Origin: JACDET01 sp038253825
GTDB taxonomy: Bacteria; Patescibacteriota; Microgenomatia; Levybacterales; UBA12049
DNA: 64,000 nt
Assembly: GCA_038253825.1 (NCBI GenBank)
Contig: JBBSGT010000003.1
Coordinates: forward strand, 1-64,000
Reading direction: 5' to 3'
In this document: one piece after another, positions 1 to 9,756 of the stretch
Numbering within the stretch: position 1 is the first letter of the stretch
Layout: every line of letters starts with the position of its first letter
Translations under genes and position numbers: made by a program
The notes under the pieces: generated by a model
What the model was told of the DNA's origin: nothing
The model's database searches: none
What the model saw: the letters and a program-made list of their open reading frames with translations, nothing else

Positions 1-639
1 CATTGGCCTCATATGATCGGAAGAGTTGCCACAAAAAATATCAAACCCACAGAAATTGAACAGGAACTAAAAAAACAGTATACCGCTTTGAAAAAAACTG
101 GCCTCCCAATTACTCATATTGATAGTCATCATCATATACATCTCTATCCATCAATTTTTAAGATTGTCAGTGCTTTTGCTGATAGAGAAAAAATTCAGTC
201 ATTACGAGGAAATTATTTTAATAGTTGGAATCTTACCCTGGGAGTATGGAAGAAGCCAATTGTTACCCAGGTTATTGTTAACTCAGCGCTTCTATTAAGT
301 AATTTAAAACATGGCAACCATAAACATTTATATGAAATAAACAGATTTTATGACATTAATTGGGGGAAAGATTTATCAAATAAAGAATTATTGGTTATCT
401 TAAACAATTTACCTCAAGGAACAACTGAATTTATATGCCATTTGGCAATTGAAAGTGCAACTGGAAATAAAACATTTCTGACGCCTCGTTATAAAGTTTT
501 GAAATTATTAACTGATCCTCAAGTAAAAAAACACCTGACTATGAATGGGATCTTTCTTACTGCGCATAAAGCACTCCTTGAAAAAGACTTTAAAGCAAAA
601 AAAGTCAAAGTACAAATACAAAAGCAACTTTCAATCTAA
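1..639 (+). CDS. YdjC/ChbG-like carbohydrate deacetylase, 5' end outside window
   Basis: The frame is open from base 1, so the start lies upstream and only about 212 C-terminal residues are visible. The family (YdjC/ChbG/HpnK) hydrolyses acetyl groups from N-acetylated sugars using a metal ion. The motif THIDSHHHIH (nt 112-141) is the family's metal-binding His cluster. CHLA near nt 436-447 matches the C-terminal CHPG-type motif. The N-terminal NADDFG-type motif expected upstream is not in the window. The gene precedes a run of glycosyltransferases, so a role in modifying a surface sugar is likely. The internal ATG at nt 13 is probably not the true start. Confidence 0.85.
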   Translation, partial: HWPHMIGRVATKNIKPTEIEQELKKQYTALKKTGLPITHIDSHHHIHLYPSIFKIVSAFADREKIQSLRGNYFNSWNLTLGVWKKPIVTQVIVNSALLLSNLKHGNHKHLYEINRFYDINWGKDLSNKELLVILNNLPQGTTEFICHLAIESATGNKTFLTPRYKVLKLLTDPQVKKHLTMNGIFLTAHKALLEKDFKAKKVKVQIQKQLSI

Positions 640-651
640 AATATTAGCTAT

Positions 652-680
652 TTGTTGACGTTGTGCATTTCTAGTATAAT
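652..680 (+). promoter_or_regulatory. Promoter for the GT2 gene at 687 (leaderless)
   Basis: TTGTTG (652-657), a 17-nt spacer, TATAAT (675-680), then 6 nt to the ATG at 687. The expected transcription start coincides with the A of the start codon. No Shine-Dalgarno sequence is present. Confidence 0.7.
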
Positions 681-686
681 CCAAGC

Positions 687-1451
687 ATGCGGGAAATTTA
701 TTTATCGGTAATAATCCCATGCTATGATGAAATGGCAAATCTTCAGAAAGGTGTTCTTGATAAAATAGAACATTTTCTTTCAAAGAAGAAATATAGCTAT
801 GAAGTCATTATTGCGGATGATGGGTCAAAAGATGGTAGCAGTGAATTCGTCGGGCGATTCTGTAAAGAAAACCCACATTTTTCTCTTATAAAAAATCCTC
901 ATTATGGTAAAGCTGGAGCTGTTACCACTGGAATGCTAAAAGCAAAAGGTTCATATAGAGTATTTACTGATATGGATCAGGCAACTCCAATAGAAGAAAT
1001 TAATAAATTATTGCCATTTTTAGAAAGTAAAAAATATGATATCGCCATAGGTTCTCGGAATAACACTCGAAAAGGAGCACCTTGGATTCGCTTATTTATT
1101 TCTCGAAGTGCAATTGTTTTAAGAAAAATATTAATAGGACTACCAGAAATTCTTGACACACAGTGTGGCTTTAAGATGTTCACAGGTCAATCAGCACAGG
1201 ATATATTCCAACAATATAAAAATCTTAATTATGGATTTACTAAAATTTCGGGAACCGCAATTACTTTTGGATCGGACATAGAACTATTATATTTAGCCAA
1301 ACAAAAAGAGTATAAAATAAAAGAAGTGCCGGTTCAGTGGCTGCATGTTGAGACGCGACGAGTAAATCCTGTGAAAGATTCTATGCAAGGGGTGATTGAT
1401 CTTCTCAGAATGAAACGATATATCTTGGCAGGAAAGTATAGAAATTTATAA
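687..1451 (+). CDS. GT2 polyprenyl/dolichyl-phosphate glucosyltransferase-like (ALG5 type)
   Basis: Family 2 glycosyltransferase of 254 residues, likely making a polyprenyl-phosphate-linked sugar on the cytoplasmic face as donor for GT-C enzymes. A DDGS motif lies at residues 44-47, the DxD (DMD) at 95-97, and the ALG5-type DTQCGFKMF motif at 157-165. The C-terminal VPVQW...RRVNPVKDS stretch also resembles ALG5. No membrane segment is evident. The start sits exactly at the predicted transcription start of a strong promoter. Its TAA shares one base with the ATG of the GT-C gene that follows, consistent with donor maker and user being co-expressed. Confidence 0.88.
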   Translation: MREIYLSVIIPCYDEMANLQKGVLDKIEHFLSKKKYSYEVIIADDGSKDGSSEFVGRFCKENPHFSLIKNPHYGKAGAVTTGMLKAKGSYRVFTDMDQATPIEEINKLLPFLESKKYDIAIGSRNNTRKGAPWIRLFISRSAIVLRKILIGLPEILDTQCGFKMFTGQSAQDIFQQYKNLNYGFTKISGTAITFGSDIELLYLAKQKEYKIKEVPVQWLHVETRRVNPVKDSMQGVIDLLRMKRYILAGKYRNL

Positions 1452-2665
1452 TGGTTTTTAAAACATTCTCTGTTAAAGAAAAAGTACTCTTTGCTATTCA
1501 AAGCTTAACGTTTCTTGGGCTTTTCCTTTATTCATTCTCACAAATTGATCTGGGATTAACTTTTTCAAAAGTTACTATTCTGCGCAATATTGTCACGTAT
1601 TTTCAACATATTGGTTATTTTGAACGTCCGCTTTCATCCCTTATATATATATTTTTAGTTTCTTTATTGACACTGCTTTATTTTGTTACATTATATTTGG
1701 CCAATCATAAAAAAGTACACAAGAAATATGTATGGGCTATCATTATTTTGGGTGCTGTTCTTTTAACATTTTCCTATAACGCATTCTCCTATGATATTTT
1801 TAATTATATTTTTGACGCAAAGATTATAACACATTATCATGCTAATCCTTATGTCCATAAGGCTTTGGACTATCCAGGTGATCCTATGTTATCGTTTATG
1901 CATTGGACACATCGGCCATTTCCGTATGGACCAGTTTGGCTTGGTTTAACTGTTCCAATTTCTTTTATTGGCATGCAGATATTTTTGGTAACCTTCTTTT
2001 TCTTCAAAATGCTGATGACACTAAGCTTTTTAGGGACAGTCTATTTTATTGGGAAAATATTTCAAAAGTTGTTTCCGCAAAGAGAGATCTTTGGTCTTAT
2101 CTTTTTTGGATTAAACCCACTTGTTCTAATTGAGAGTTTGGTATCGGCACATATCGATATCGTTATGATGTTTCTTGCTGTAGCTGCATTCTTTCTACTT
2201 ATATCTAAAAACTATGGTAAGACATATATCCTGTTACTGTTCTCAATTGGTATAAAATTTCTGACCGGAATTTTAATTCCTGTCTTTATGTTTATCCATG
2301 TGATGCAGCACAGTGAAAAAACAATTAAGTGGGATAATATATTTGGGTTTATTCTCGTTTTACTTATGGTGGGTGTAATTGCTGAATCAAGACAAAGCGG
2401 TAATTTTCAGCCTTGGTATTTGCTCGCACCTTTGAGCTTTTCTGCTTTTCTTGCCCATAAACTGTATGTACTGATCCCAACTATTGTTATATCTTTTATT
2501 TCACTTTTTCTCTATCTACCATATCTCTATCTAGGAAATTGGGATCCACCAGTCCCACAACTTCTTTCTCAAATTATAATAATGAGTTACACTATCGCTT
2601 TTTGTTTTACTTCAATTTATTTTTTGTACAAACAAATAGTTTTGGTACGATCTAAAAAAGTCTAA
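1451..2665 (+). CDS. GT-C fold membrane glycosyltransferase (MptB/GT87-like)
   Basis: Polytopic membrane protein of 404 residues with about ten hydrophobic segments. The stretch with YDIFNYIFDAK and HRPFPYGPVWLG resembles polyprenyl-phosphate-mannose-dependent alpha-mannosyltransferases (MptA/MptB, GT87), in which acidic residues in the first extracytoplasmic loop are catalytic. Such enzymes use a lipid-phosphate sugar on the outer membrane face. The upstream ALG5-like gene overlaps it by one base and could supply the donor. The exact acceptor cannot be read from sequence. Confidence 0.65.
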   Translation: MVFKTFSVKEKVLFAIQSLTFLGLFLYSFSQIDLGLTFSKVTILRNIVTYFQHIGYFERPLSSLIYIFLVSLLTLLYFVTLYLANHKKVHKKYVWAIIILGAVLLTFSYNAFSYDIFNYIFDAKIITHYHANPYVHKALDYPGDPMLSFMHWTHRPFPYGPVWLGLTVPISFIGMQIFLVTFFFFKMLMTLSFLGTVYFIGKIFQKLFPQREIFGLIFFGLNPLVLIESLVSAHIDIVMMFLAVAAFFLLISKNYGKTYILLLFSIGIKFLTGILIPVFMFIHVMQHSEKTIKWDNIFGFILVLLMVGVIAESRQSGNFQPWYLLAPLSFSAFLAHKLYVLIPTIVISFISLFLYLPYLYLGNWDPPVPQLLSQIIIMSYTIAFCFTSIYFLYKQIVLVRSKKV

Positions 2666-2704
2666 AAGTAATGATAATTTTTATGAAAAAAACGCTTTAT
2701 TATG

Positions 2705-2710
2705 TATAAT
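2705..2710 (+). promoter_or_regulatory. -10 box upstream of the 2725 gene
   Basis: TATAAT at 2705-2710, 14 nt before the ATG at 2725, so a short leader of about 8 nt is predicted. No convincing -35 was found. Confidence 0.4.
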
Positions 2711-2724
2711 AAGCTTAACAATAT

Positions 2725-4206
2725 ATGTTTACGAGAGCTCATCTTCGCGTATTAGCTTCTAAGAACGTCCTGCCTATAACCGCAATTGTCCTAATTGCTG
2801 CTGTTATCCGACTATTCGATTTTCCGCATGGGTATGGGTTTGATCCTGACGCTACTCGTGATGCTATCATTGCATTTGAGGGAGCGAGTCATCCTTATTT
2901 TCCACTTGCCGGCGCCTTCTCATCTACTGGGCCGTTTACCTTTGGGCCATGGTATTACTTGAGTTTGATAATGGTGGAGTTCTTATTCAAAACTCCTTTC
3001 GCGCCATGGTTGCTGATGACAGCCGCGACACTGATAACCGTCGTCGCAATGTACGATATAGGAAGGCTCGTTGAATCCAGAGCACTGGGCTATGTGCTTG
3101 CCGGTTTCGCAGCATTAGCCCCATCTGAGTTTGTCGCAAGCGGATCGCTTTCCAACTTATCTCCCGTCACACTATTTGCTGCCCTCACGTTGTGGTCGAG
3201 TACTCGCATCCTCACTACCATGAGACCAGGTGTGTGGTGGTATTTCGTTCTCGGTGCATCTCTTGGACTTGGCATTAATGCACACTACCAAATGGCTGGA
3301 CTTTTGATAGTACCGGTTCTTGTGTGGTTCTTCTCTTCTTCTCGAAAAGTACAGACGGCTCTGGCGGTTATGTTGGGAGTATTCCTTACATTCATACCGT
3401 TACTCATTTTTAACATATCGCATGACTGGCATACGCTTCGGGGAGTTGTCGAAATGTATGCTTCACGCGATCGCATCTATGTACCAAATAGTTGGAAGAT
3501 CTATTTGGGTACGTTTTGGCCGTCATTGATACAGTTCATCTTTGGAACGCCGATATTGGTGAGTGCTGCACTGCTTTTGATTGTGCCTGCGGTGTTGTGC
3601 TTTGAAGCTTTTCGTAAATTGTTGCCACGTACTGTGTGGATACTGGCAATTGTTGTTTTTTTGAACATAATTCAGCTGCGGTATTATTGGGGAGAGCGCT
3701 ACTTTCCGTATCATTACTATCTCGAACCGTTTCTCCTGTTTCTTGTGGGTTATGTCGTGTATCGACTTGCCTCGATCATGCGATATGGCGTTGTCTTTAG
3801 TCTCCTGATTGGCCTATCAATCGGGTTCAGTATGGTTGTATTTGATTACAACCGCGATCGCTCATTCATTCTGGCTCCGGACCAGACCTTGCATGTAGTT
3901 GCGGCTTTGCAGGCTAATTATCCAGATAATCCGATAGAAGTGTATAAGTGTGATGGAGACAGGGGGTGGATAGCTGAGGCGACTACATACGTGATGCAAT
4001 TTGAGAAAAAACCTAAATCAGGTCGTCCGGTTAAGCTAGGTATGATAGATGCAATCTGTAGTTATCCTTTAGATCAGCATGGAAGAAAAGTAGTAGGCAC
4101 GCCGTTTGTTGATCTTTCTCTTGCATCCGAGAATGCGCTTAAGCAAGCTTCTTGGAGTGCGGTTACGACTGAGGGAGTATTTAAAAAATCAGCAAAATGG
4201 TACTGA
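2725..4206 (+). CDS. GT39/PMT-like membrane glycosyltransferase, unusually GC-rich
   Basis: Membrane protein of 493 residues with many hydrophobic segments and a soluble C-terminal tail of about 100 residues. The first loop carries FDPDATRD (residues 39-46), the acidic motif region expected of GT39/ArnT-like enzymes, followed by GPFTFGPWYYL. The product at 38656 has a matching NSDIARD...GPLWLYL layout, so the two look like paralogs. Base use differs from neighbours: 29 of 60 bases are G/C at 3121-3180 against 20 of 60 at 1981-2040. This suggests recent acquisition or different selection. A 9-bp hairpin (4215-4239) follows the stop but lacks a T-run. Confidence 0.75.
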   Translation: MFTRAHLRVLASKNVLPITAIVLIAAVIRLFDFPHGYGFDPDATRDAIIAFEGASHPYFPLAGAFSSTGPFTFGPWYYLSLIMVEFLFKTPFAPWLLMTAATLITVVAMYDIGRLVESRALGYVLAGFAALAPSEFVASGSLSNLSPVTLFAALTLWSSTRILTTMRPGVWWYFVLGASLGLGINAHYQMAGLLIVPVLVWFFSSSRKVQTALAVMLGVFLTFIPLLIFNISHDWHTLRGVVEMYASRDRIYVPNSWKIYLGTFWPSLIQFIFGTPILVSAALLLIVPAVLCFEAFRKLLPRTVWILAIVVFLNIIQLRYYWGERYFPYHYYLEPFLLFLVGYVVYRLASIMRYGVVFSLLIGLSIGFSMVVFDYNRDRSFILAPDQTLHVVAALQANYPDNPIEVYKCDGDRGWIAEATTYVMQFEKKPKSGRPVKLGMIDAICSYPLDQHGRKVVGTPFVDLSLASENALKQASWSAVTTEGVFKKSAKWY

Positions 4207-4280
4207 CGATCTGAGCTATCGTAATGCATTTTACATAGCATGAGCTTACATAAAAAGTATCAGTTACTTTCTTCACTCCA

Positions 4281-4310
4281 TTGCTGAGAAAGCAAACTTT
4301 TGAGTATAAT
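4281..4310 (+). promoter_or_regulatory. Promoter for the GT39 gene at 4317 (leaderless)
   Basis: TTGCTG (4281-4286), an 18-nt spacer, TATAAT (4305-4310), 6 nt, ATG at 4317. It supports the downstream ATG over the upstream in-frame start at 4281, which would lie inside the promoter. Confidence 0.65.
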
Positions 4311-4316
4311 AGTATT

Positions 4317-5882
4317 ATGAATAAGTTTACAAAATACTTAGGGTTGTTTATTGTTTTGGCAATATTTTATTTTGTTCTGCGGCTTTATCATCTCACGAAC
4401 CTACCGATTTTTACTGACGAGTCAATCTATATCCGATGGGCACAAATTGGCCTGGGCGATCCCATGTATCGATTCCTTTCTCTTACTGATGGCAAGCAAC
4501 CGCTTTTCATTTGGATTATGTATCCATTCCTCAAGATTTTTCACGATCCTCTTGTAGGTGGAAGAATGGTGTCTGTTTTTACAGGTTTTTTCACGATGCT
4601 CGGATTAGGTTTGGTGAGTTTTACTTTATTCAAAAAAAGATCATGGGCGCTTTTCACAATGGCGCTCTACATTGCATATCCGTTTGCTCAAGTCATGGAC
4701 CGTATGGCTCTTTATGACAGTATGGTAGCGATGTTCTTTATCTGGTCAGTTTATGCCTCACTGATGCTCATTAAATCTATGCGTTTAACAGATGCATACA
4801 ATTTGGGATTTATTTTAGGAGCAGAAAATCTCACTAAGCTTCCTGTTTTTTTCAGTATCCTGTTACTTCCTATAACCTTGATACTTTTTGATTTTCGTCA
4901 AAAACATTGGAGAAGGGAATTACTGAAATGGTTCGGTTTTACTGCTCTAAGCGTTGTTATTTCACAAGTAATGTATTTCGTTGTTAAGTTGTCACCGCTC
5001 CCAAACGTTACTAATGAAAAAAATAATACCTTTTATTACCCAATTTCAGAATGGATTCATCATCCTTTTCAATTTTTCATTGGCAATTTCCAAGGTATGA
5101 CGGCATCTCTTTTGGGATATCTAACAATTCCATATATTTTGTTGGTACTCGTGGCACTTTTTTATCTCAAGAAAAATTTTAAAGAGAAGGTAATGTTGCT
5201 CATATATTTTCTTCTTCCCTATATTGGTTTTGCTTTAATAGGGAAGGAGATTTTTGCTCGGTATGTCTTTTTTATGAGTTTGCCCTTGATACTCTTGGCA
5301 GGGTGGGGCTTAGGATATCTCATTGATTTGATTATCAAATACTGGCATATAAAAGCTCAAATGCGTTTTGTTACAGCGGGATTTATTGCAATTATCTTTT
5401 TACTTTATCCTTTATATGTTTGTTTAAGTTTTGCGGCAAACCCAATAGCTGCACCAATTCCACAGTCCGATAAGACTCAATATGTTACAGCATGGACAAG
5501 TGGTTGGGGATTGAAAGATGCTGTTACCTATCTTCAAAATCAAGCGCAAAGTGGACCAATTTATGTAGCAACTGAAGGAACCTTCGGACTTTATCCACAA
5601 GGGATAGAATTATATCTATCTAAAAATCCAAATGTTTCAATTAAAGGATATTATTGGGAAATAACAAAAGATTTTCCTAAAGATTTAGTAGAAAAAGCAA
5701 AGACAATGCCCACATACTTTATCTTCTATCAACCATGCCCTGGAGGCTTTTGTGACCGACCCGGTGATGCGCCCGCAGGATGGCCTGTGAGAGTTGTGCA
5801 GACATATACTCATCCAAACACCCAAACACGAGTTGTCATCTATCAAGTGGAAGAAGGTACGCTGAATGAAAACATTAAATAG
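4317..5882 (+). CDS. GT39 (PMT-2 type) glycosyltransferase
   Basis: Integral membrane glycosyltransferase of 521 residues. DE at residues 34-35 (FTDESIY) is the catalytic-type acidic pair in the first loop of ArnT/PMT enzymes, and MDRMALYDS is the second conserved loop motif. About eleven hydrophobic segments are followed by a C-terminal extracytoplasmic tail. It would transfer a sugar from a polyprenyl-phosphate donor to an external acceptor. The start at 4317 is chosen because an optimal -10 lies 6 nt upstream and the residues before it are not family-like. It overlaps the next gene by 17 nt. Confidence 0.82.
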   Translation: MNKFTKYLGLFIVLAIFYFVLRLYHLTNLPIFTDESIYIRWAQIGLGDPMYRFLSLTDGKQPLFIWIMYPFLKIFHDPLVGGRMVSVFTGFFTMLGLGLVSFTLFKKRSWALFTMALYIAYPFAQVMDRMALYDSMVAMFFIWSVYASLMLIKSMRLTDAYNLGFILGAENLTKLPVFFSILLLPITLILFDFRQKHWRRELLKWFGFTALSVVISQVMYFVVKLSPLPNVTNEKNNTFYYPISEWIHHPFQFFIGNFQGMTASLLGYLTIPYILLVLVALFYLKKNFKEKVMLLIYFLLPYIGFALIGKEIFARYVFFMSLPLILLAGWGLGYLIDLIIKYWHIKAQMRFVTAGFIAIIFLLYPLYVCLSFAANPIAAPIPQSDKTQYVTAWTSGWGLKDAVTYLQNQAQSGPIYVATEGTFGLYPQGIELYLSKNPNVSIKGYYWEITKDFPKDLVEKAKTMPTYFIFYQPCPGGFCDRPGDAPAGWPVRVVQTYTHPNTQTRVVIYQVEEGTLNENIK

Positions 5883-7593
5883 GTTACTTCCCACATTGGT
5901 TGTTATTGCATTCTGTTATTGGTCGATAGCACCTCTCTTCCATCCTGGCTTTTTCCCCATCCACGACGGTGAACAAGTAGGGAGATTACACGAATTACAT
6001 CTTGATGTTGTTTCTGGACAATTGCCACCACGGCTTTCGCAGAATTTAGGCTATGGATATGATTATCCATTATTTAATTTTTATCCTTCTTTTGTTTATT
6101 ACATCGCAGAGGTCTATCATTTGCTCGGGTTTTCCTATATCTCTTCAATAAAAATCATGATAGCAACAGGTTTTCTTCTTGCAGCTATTGGTATGTACTG
6201 GCTTTCAAGATATTATTTCGGCAGATTAGCTGGGGTGATTTCTGCGGTTCTTTATACATATGCGTCATATCATAGTGTGGATGTTTATGTTCGCGGAGCA
6301 CTGCCGGAATTTTGGTCATTTGTCTTTTTCCCTTTCATCTTTCTCGGTTTTACAAAAATAGCAGAAAAACCTCGAACATTATGGACGATAGTCACAGGTG
6401 TTTTGCTGGCATGTTTTGTTTTAACCCACAATCTTATCGCAATGATGAGTTCACCGTTCATCTTAGGATTTCTGATTTATCTTGTAATGATAACAAAGGA
6501 GAAAAAACAGTTTATTCATTCAGTACTTATTTCTGGCACACTTGGTGTTTTGTTATCTGCTTATTTTTGGTTGCCTTCGCTGGCAGAGAAGCATAATACA
6601 ATGGTAAATTTGTTGACAAAAGAATTAGCAGATTATTCACTGTATTTTGTCTATCCTATACAATTTTGGCATTCCCCTTGGGGCTATGGCGGGTCAGTTC
6701 CGGGTATGGGGGATGGTATTTCATTCCAAATTGGGAAGGTATACTTTCTTAGCATCATTGCTGTTTTTGTTTATGCACTATTTTTATTTAAAAAGTATAG
6801 AAAGACCGCAGTTCTTCTATTTCTTCTCATCTTCCTTTTTGTCTTCTCATTATTTATGCAAATCTCTGCATCAAAGTTTATTTGGGATACCCTGAGGTCT
6901 GTAATGGCATATATCCAATTTCCATGGCGATTCCTTGAAATTAGCTTCTTCCTCTCGTCATTTGCTATAGGAGCACTCTTCATTACCCCTTTTCCTTTTC
7001 TCAATAAAAAGTGGGTTCTTTATTTGCAGTATATATTGGGTATCGTGATGATCGCGTTCGTTTTGTATAAAGGTGTAACAATTTTTAATCCATCAAAATA
7101 TCTTACCAATGTAACTGATCAAGATTATGTCAGTGAAAGTGTTATGCGATGGGACACAAGCAATTTATCTTTTGAATATGTACCAAATGGGATATCGACA
7201 AGAAAATCACCTCATGGAAATACTATAGTAAATATCACTAAGGATCAAATAGCCAAAAGTCCATTTTCTTCTATTACCGGAAATATGAATATTCAAGTGA
7301 AAAAAGATATCCCTCAGCAAAAAACTGCGTTTGTTTCAGTTAAATCAAATGGTATACTACAAATCAATGTATACGATTTTCCCGGATGGCATGTCTCTAT
7401 CGATAGTAAAGAAGTCTCTTATTCTTCAAAGAATGCATTGAAATTGTTGCGGGTTCCTATAGGCCGAGGAATGCATACAGTCACTGCAGTATTTAAAGAC
7501 ACAACAGTCCGAAGTATAGGAAATGCATTGTCGGGGATAACAATGTTTTGCATTGTTATCTTTCTTATTGTCCGTTTGCGTAAAGTGAAATGA
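5866..7593 (+). CDS. Membrane protein of the 6-pyruvoyl-tetrahydropterin synthase-related family (PTPS_related)
   Basis: Polytopic membrane protein of 575 residues. The N-terminal loop has HDGEQVGRL and the YGYDYPLFNFYPSF motif typical of the PTPS_related family, which despite its name is a GT-C-like membrane family. There are about ten hydrophobic segments, then an extracytoplasmic beta-rich domain (roughly residues 410-545) and a final membrane helix. Function is uncharacterised; a role in glycan assembly is inferred from the fold and from neighbours overlapping by 17 nt upstream and 4 nt downstream. Confidence 0.7.
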   Translation: MKTLNRLLPTLVVIAFCYWSIAPLFHPGFFPIHDGEQVGRLHELHLDVVSGQLPPRLSQNLGYGYDYPLFNFYPSFVYYIAEVYHLLGFSYISSIKIMIATGFLLAAIGMYWLSRYYFGRLAGVISAVLYTYASYHSVDVYVRGALPEFWSFVFFPFIFLGFTKIAEKPRTLWTIVTGVLLACFVLTHNLIAMMSSPFILGFLIYLVMITKEKKQFIHSVLISGTLGVLLSAYFWLPSLAEKHNTMVNLLTKELADYSLYFVYPIQFWHSPWGYGGSVPGMGDGISFQIGKVYFLSIIAVFVYALFLFKKYRKTAVLLFLLIFLFVFSLFMQISASKFIWDTLRSVMAYIQFPWRFLEISFFLSSFAIGALFITPFPFLNKKWVLYLQYILGIVMIAFVLYKGVTIFNPSKYLTNVTDQDYVSESVMRWDTSNLSFEYVPNGISTRKSPHGNTIVNITKDQIAKSPFSSITGNMNIQVKKDIPQQKTAFVSVKSNGILQINVYDFPGWHVSIDSKEVSYSSKNALKLLRVPIGRGMHTVTAVFKDTTVRSIGNALSGITMFCIVIFLIVRLRKVK

Positions 7594-8309
7594 ATAAAAA
7601 ATTATCTGAATTATCTATTTTCTTTCCGTTTTGGAATGAAGAAAAAAATATAGAAAACGTTGTGCAAAACGCAAAAGAAGTAGCAGAAAAAGTTGCTTCT
7701 CGATGGGAGATCATTATGGTTGATGATGGGTCAGTTGATAAAACTTTGCAGATAGCACAGAAATTAACAAAGCAAGATAAGAGACTTCGTGTCGTGACGC
7801 ATACGCCAAATAGAGGTTACGGAGCTGCATTAGCAGCTGGATTTTCAGTTGCACAATATAAATATATCGTTTTTACTGATGGCGACATGCAATTTGATTT
7901 TGGTGAAGTTACAAAATTAATTGAAAAGATAGCAAACGCAGATATTGTTATCGGTTATCGAAAAAAAAGAAGGGATAAGAATCTAGGGAAACGCTTGTTA
8001 TTAATGTATCTCTTAAAAGTTTGGGATTTAATTCTTTTCAGGTTTTACGTTAGAGACATTGATTGTGCTTTTAAGATGTTTCGCAAAGAAGCAATTGAGC
8101 AAATTATTCCTTTACGTTCAGAAGGAGCCTTGGTCTCAACTGAGTTATTGGCCAAGGCAAAAAGAAAAAAGCTGAAAATAATTGAGGTTGGGGTAACACA
8201 TTACCCAAGAAAATTGGGATATCAAAGCGGTGCAAATTTCCTGGTTATTCTTCGAGCTATTTTTGAAAGTTTTATATTATGGTGGGATTTAAAAAATGGA
8301 AGATTTTGA
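7590..8309 (+). CDS. GT2 polyprenyl-phosphate sugar synthase-like (DPM1 type)
   Basis: GT2 enzyme of 239 residues with VDDGS near residues 48-52, the DGD motif (FTDGDMQFD) near 96, and DIDCAFKMF typical of dolichol-phosphate-mannose-synthase relatives. It lacks C-terminal membrane helices, so it is likely peripheral on the cytoplasmic face. ATGA overlap with the preceding gene suggests translational coupling. Donor sugar unknown. Confidence 0.85.
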   Translation: MNKKLSELSIFFPFWNEEKNIENVVQNAKEVAEKVASRWEIIMVDDGSVDKTLQIAQKLTKQDKRLRVVTHTPNRGYGAALAAGFSVAQYKYIVFTDGDMQFDFGEVTKLIEKIANADIVIGYRKKRRDKNLGKRLLLMYLLKVWDLILFRFYVRDIDCAFKMFRKEAIEQIIPLRSEGALVSTELLAKAKRKKLKIIEVGVTHYPRKLGYQSGANFLVILRAIFESFILWWDLKNGRF

Positions 8310-9756
8310 TTTACAAGTAGTTGCTAAAAAATCAGTAACAGGAATATTTGCCCTCGTTTCCCGTTCATTCCTCGTGCAAATTTTGGCAGTTGTCAGTAAC
8401 TTTGTTCTGACAATATATCTCGAACCTGCAATGTTCGGTATCTTTTTTGTCGTCAGTGCGATCAACGTCTTTTTGGCATATTTTCAGGATATTGGCTTGG
8501 CTGCTCTTATTGTACAAAAGAAAGAAGAACCTTCAGTTGAGGAATTACGGACAACCTTTACGATTCAGCAAATTTTAGTTTTTAGTATTGTCATCATTGG
8601 TTTTCTCCTCACTCCATTTATCACGCATCAGTTTCATTTAACAACTGAAGGTTTATATGTCTATTACGCATATTTAATTTCTTTTATATTTTCCTCACTT
8701 AAAACTATCCCCACAGTTTTACTTGAAAGAAGACTTGATTTCCAAAAGCTTGTTGTACCCCAGATTGCCGAAGGACTTGTTTACAGTATTGCTCTTATTA
8801 CTTTTGCACTCTTAGGTTTTGGTGTGAATACATTTACTATCGCAATTTTATTAAGAAGTATTGTGGGATTGCCATTAATTTATTATATACAGCCATGGAG
8901 TATTGGGTTTGCGTTTAAAAAATCACTCATCAAGCAACTTATTTCTCACGGATCTCCTTATCAAGGAAATAGTATCCTTGCACTTTTAAAAGATGATTTG
9001 GTAGATCTATATGTAGCATCTGTATTGCCACTTACACAGGTTGGATATATTGGGTTTGGACAAAAGTGGGGTTCTCTTCCTTTACGGCTTGTTATGGATA
9101 ATGTTATTAAAGTCACATTCCCTTCCTACAGCCGCTTACAGCACAATAAAGAAGCATTAAAGATAGTAGTTGAAAAGTCTCTCTTTTTAATCTCGTTTTT
9201 CATTTTCCCTATCGTTGTAGGATTTATTGTCTTTTCTCCTGATCTTATCAAATTTATCCCGCGATACGGGAAATGGGAAAATGCATTAGTTTCCTTAATG
9301 TATTTTTCTTTGGATACACTCTTTGCTTCGATAAGTGTGCCTTTAACAAACTTACTGAATGCTATCGGAAAAGTAAAAATTACGCTGAAATATATGGTAT
9401 TTTGGACAATCTTAACGTGGGTCTTGACGATTCTGTTTATACGCTGGTTTGGTTATAATGGTGTCGCATTAGCGTCCTTTATTGTCTCTGCAAGTGTTCT
9501 TCTTATTCTTATTCCGGTTAAAAAAGAATTGCAGTTTTCGTTTGTCGGTCCCATATGGAAACAATTTTTAGCAGCACTCATTATGGGAATTCTAGTCTAC
9601 GCAAGCCGTGGTATGATTCATTCTCTCTTAGAATTGGGAATGATGATGATTATAGCAGGAATCTTCTATCTAGCAATTCTTTTTGCAATATCAAAAAATG
9701 AGCTTATGAAGATATATGCATTTATTTCAGATATAATTAAAAAGGATAAAAAATGA
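8296..9756 (+). CDS. Wzx/MVF-type polysaccharide flippase
   Basis: Membrane protein of 486 residues with about 14 hydrophobic segments in the pattern of MOP-superfamily oligosaccharide flippases (Polysacc_synt family). It begins with a short soluble stretch, then KKSVTGIFALVSRSF leading into the first helix, as is usual. It would flip an undecaprenyl-linked repeat unit across the membrane. It overlaps the GT2 genes on both sides (14 and 4 nt), placing it in the glycan operon. It is one of two flippases in the window. Confidence 0.88.
   Translation: MEDFDLQVVAKKSVTGIFALVSRSFLVQILAVVSNFVLTIYLEPAMFGIFFVVSAINVFLAYFQDIGLAALIVQKKEEPSVEELRTTFTIQQILVFSIVIIGFLLTPFITHQFHLTTEGLYVYYAYLISFIFSSLKTIPTVLLERRLDFQKLVVPQIAEGLVYSIALITFALLGFGVNTFTIAILLRSIVGLPLIYYIQPWSIGFAFKKSLIKQLISHGSPYQGNSILALLKDDLVDLYVASVLPLTQVGYIGFGQKWGSLPLRLVMDNVIKVTFPSYSRLQHNKEALKIVVEKSLFLISFFIFPIVVGFIVFSPDLIKFIPRYGKWENALVSLMYFSLDTLFASISVPLTNLLNAIGKVKITLKYMVFWTILTWVLTILFIRWFGYNGVALASFIVSASVLLILIPVKKELQFSFVGPIWKQFLAALIMGILVYASRGMIHSLLELGMMMIIAGIFYLAILFAISKNELMKIYAFISDIIKKDKK

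Noticed and set aside
4215..4239. Hairpin after the GC-rich GT39 gene as a terminator
   Set aside because: Stem has a bulge and no T-run follows on either useful side; the next promoter begins soon after.
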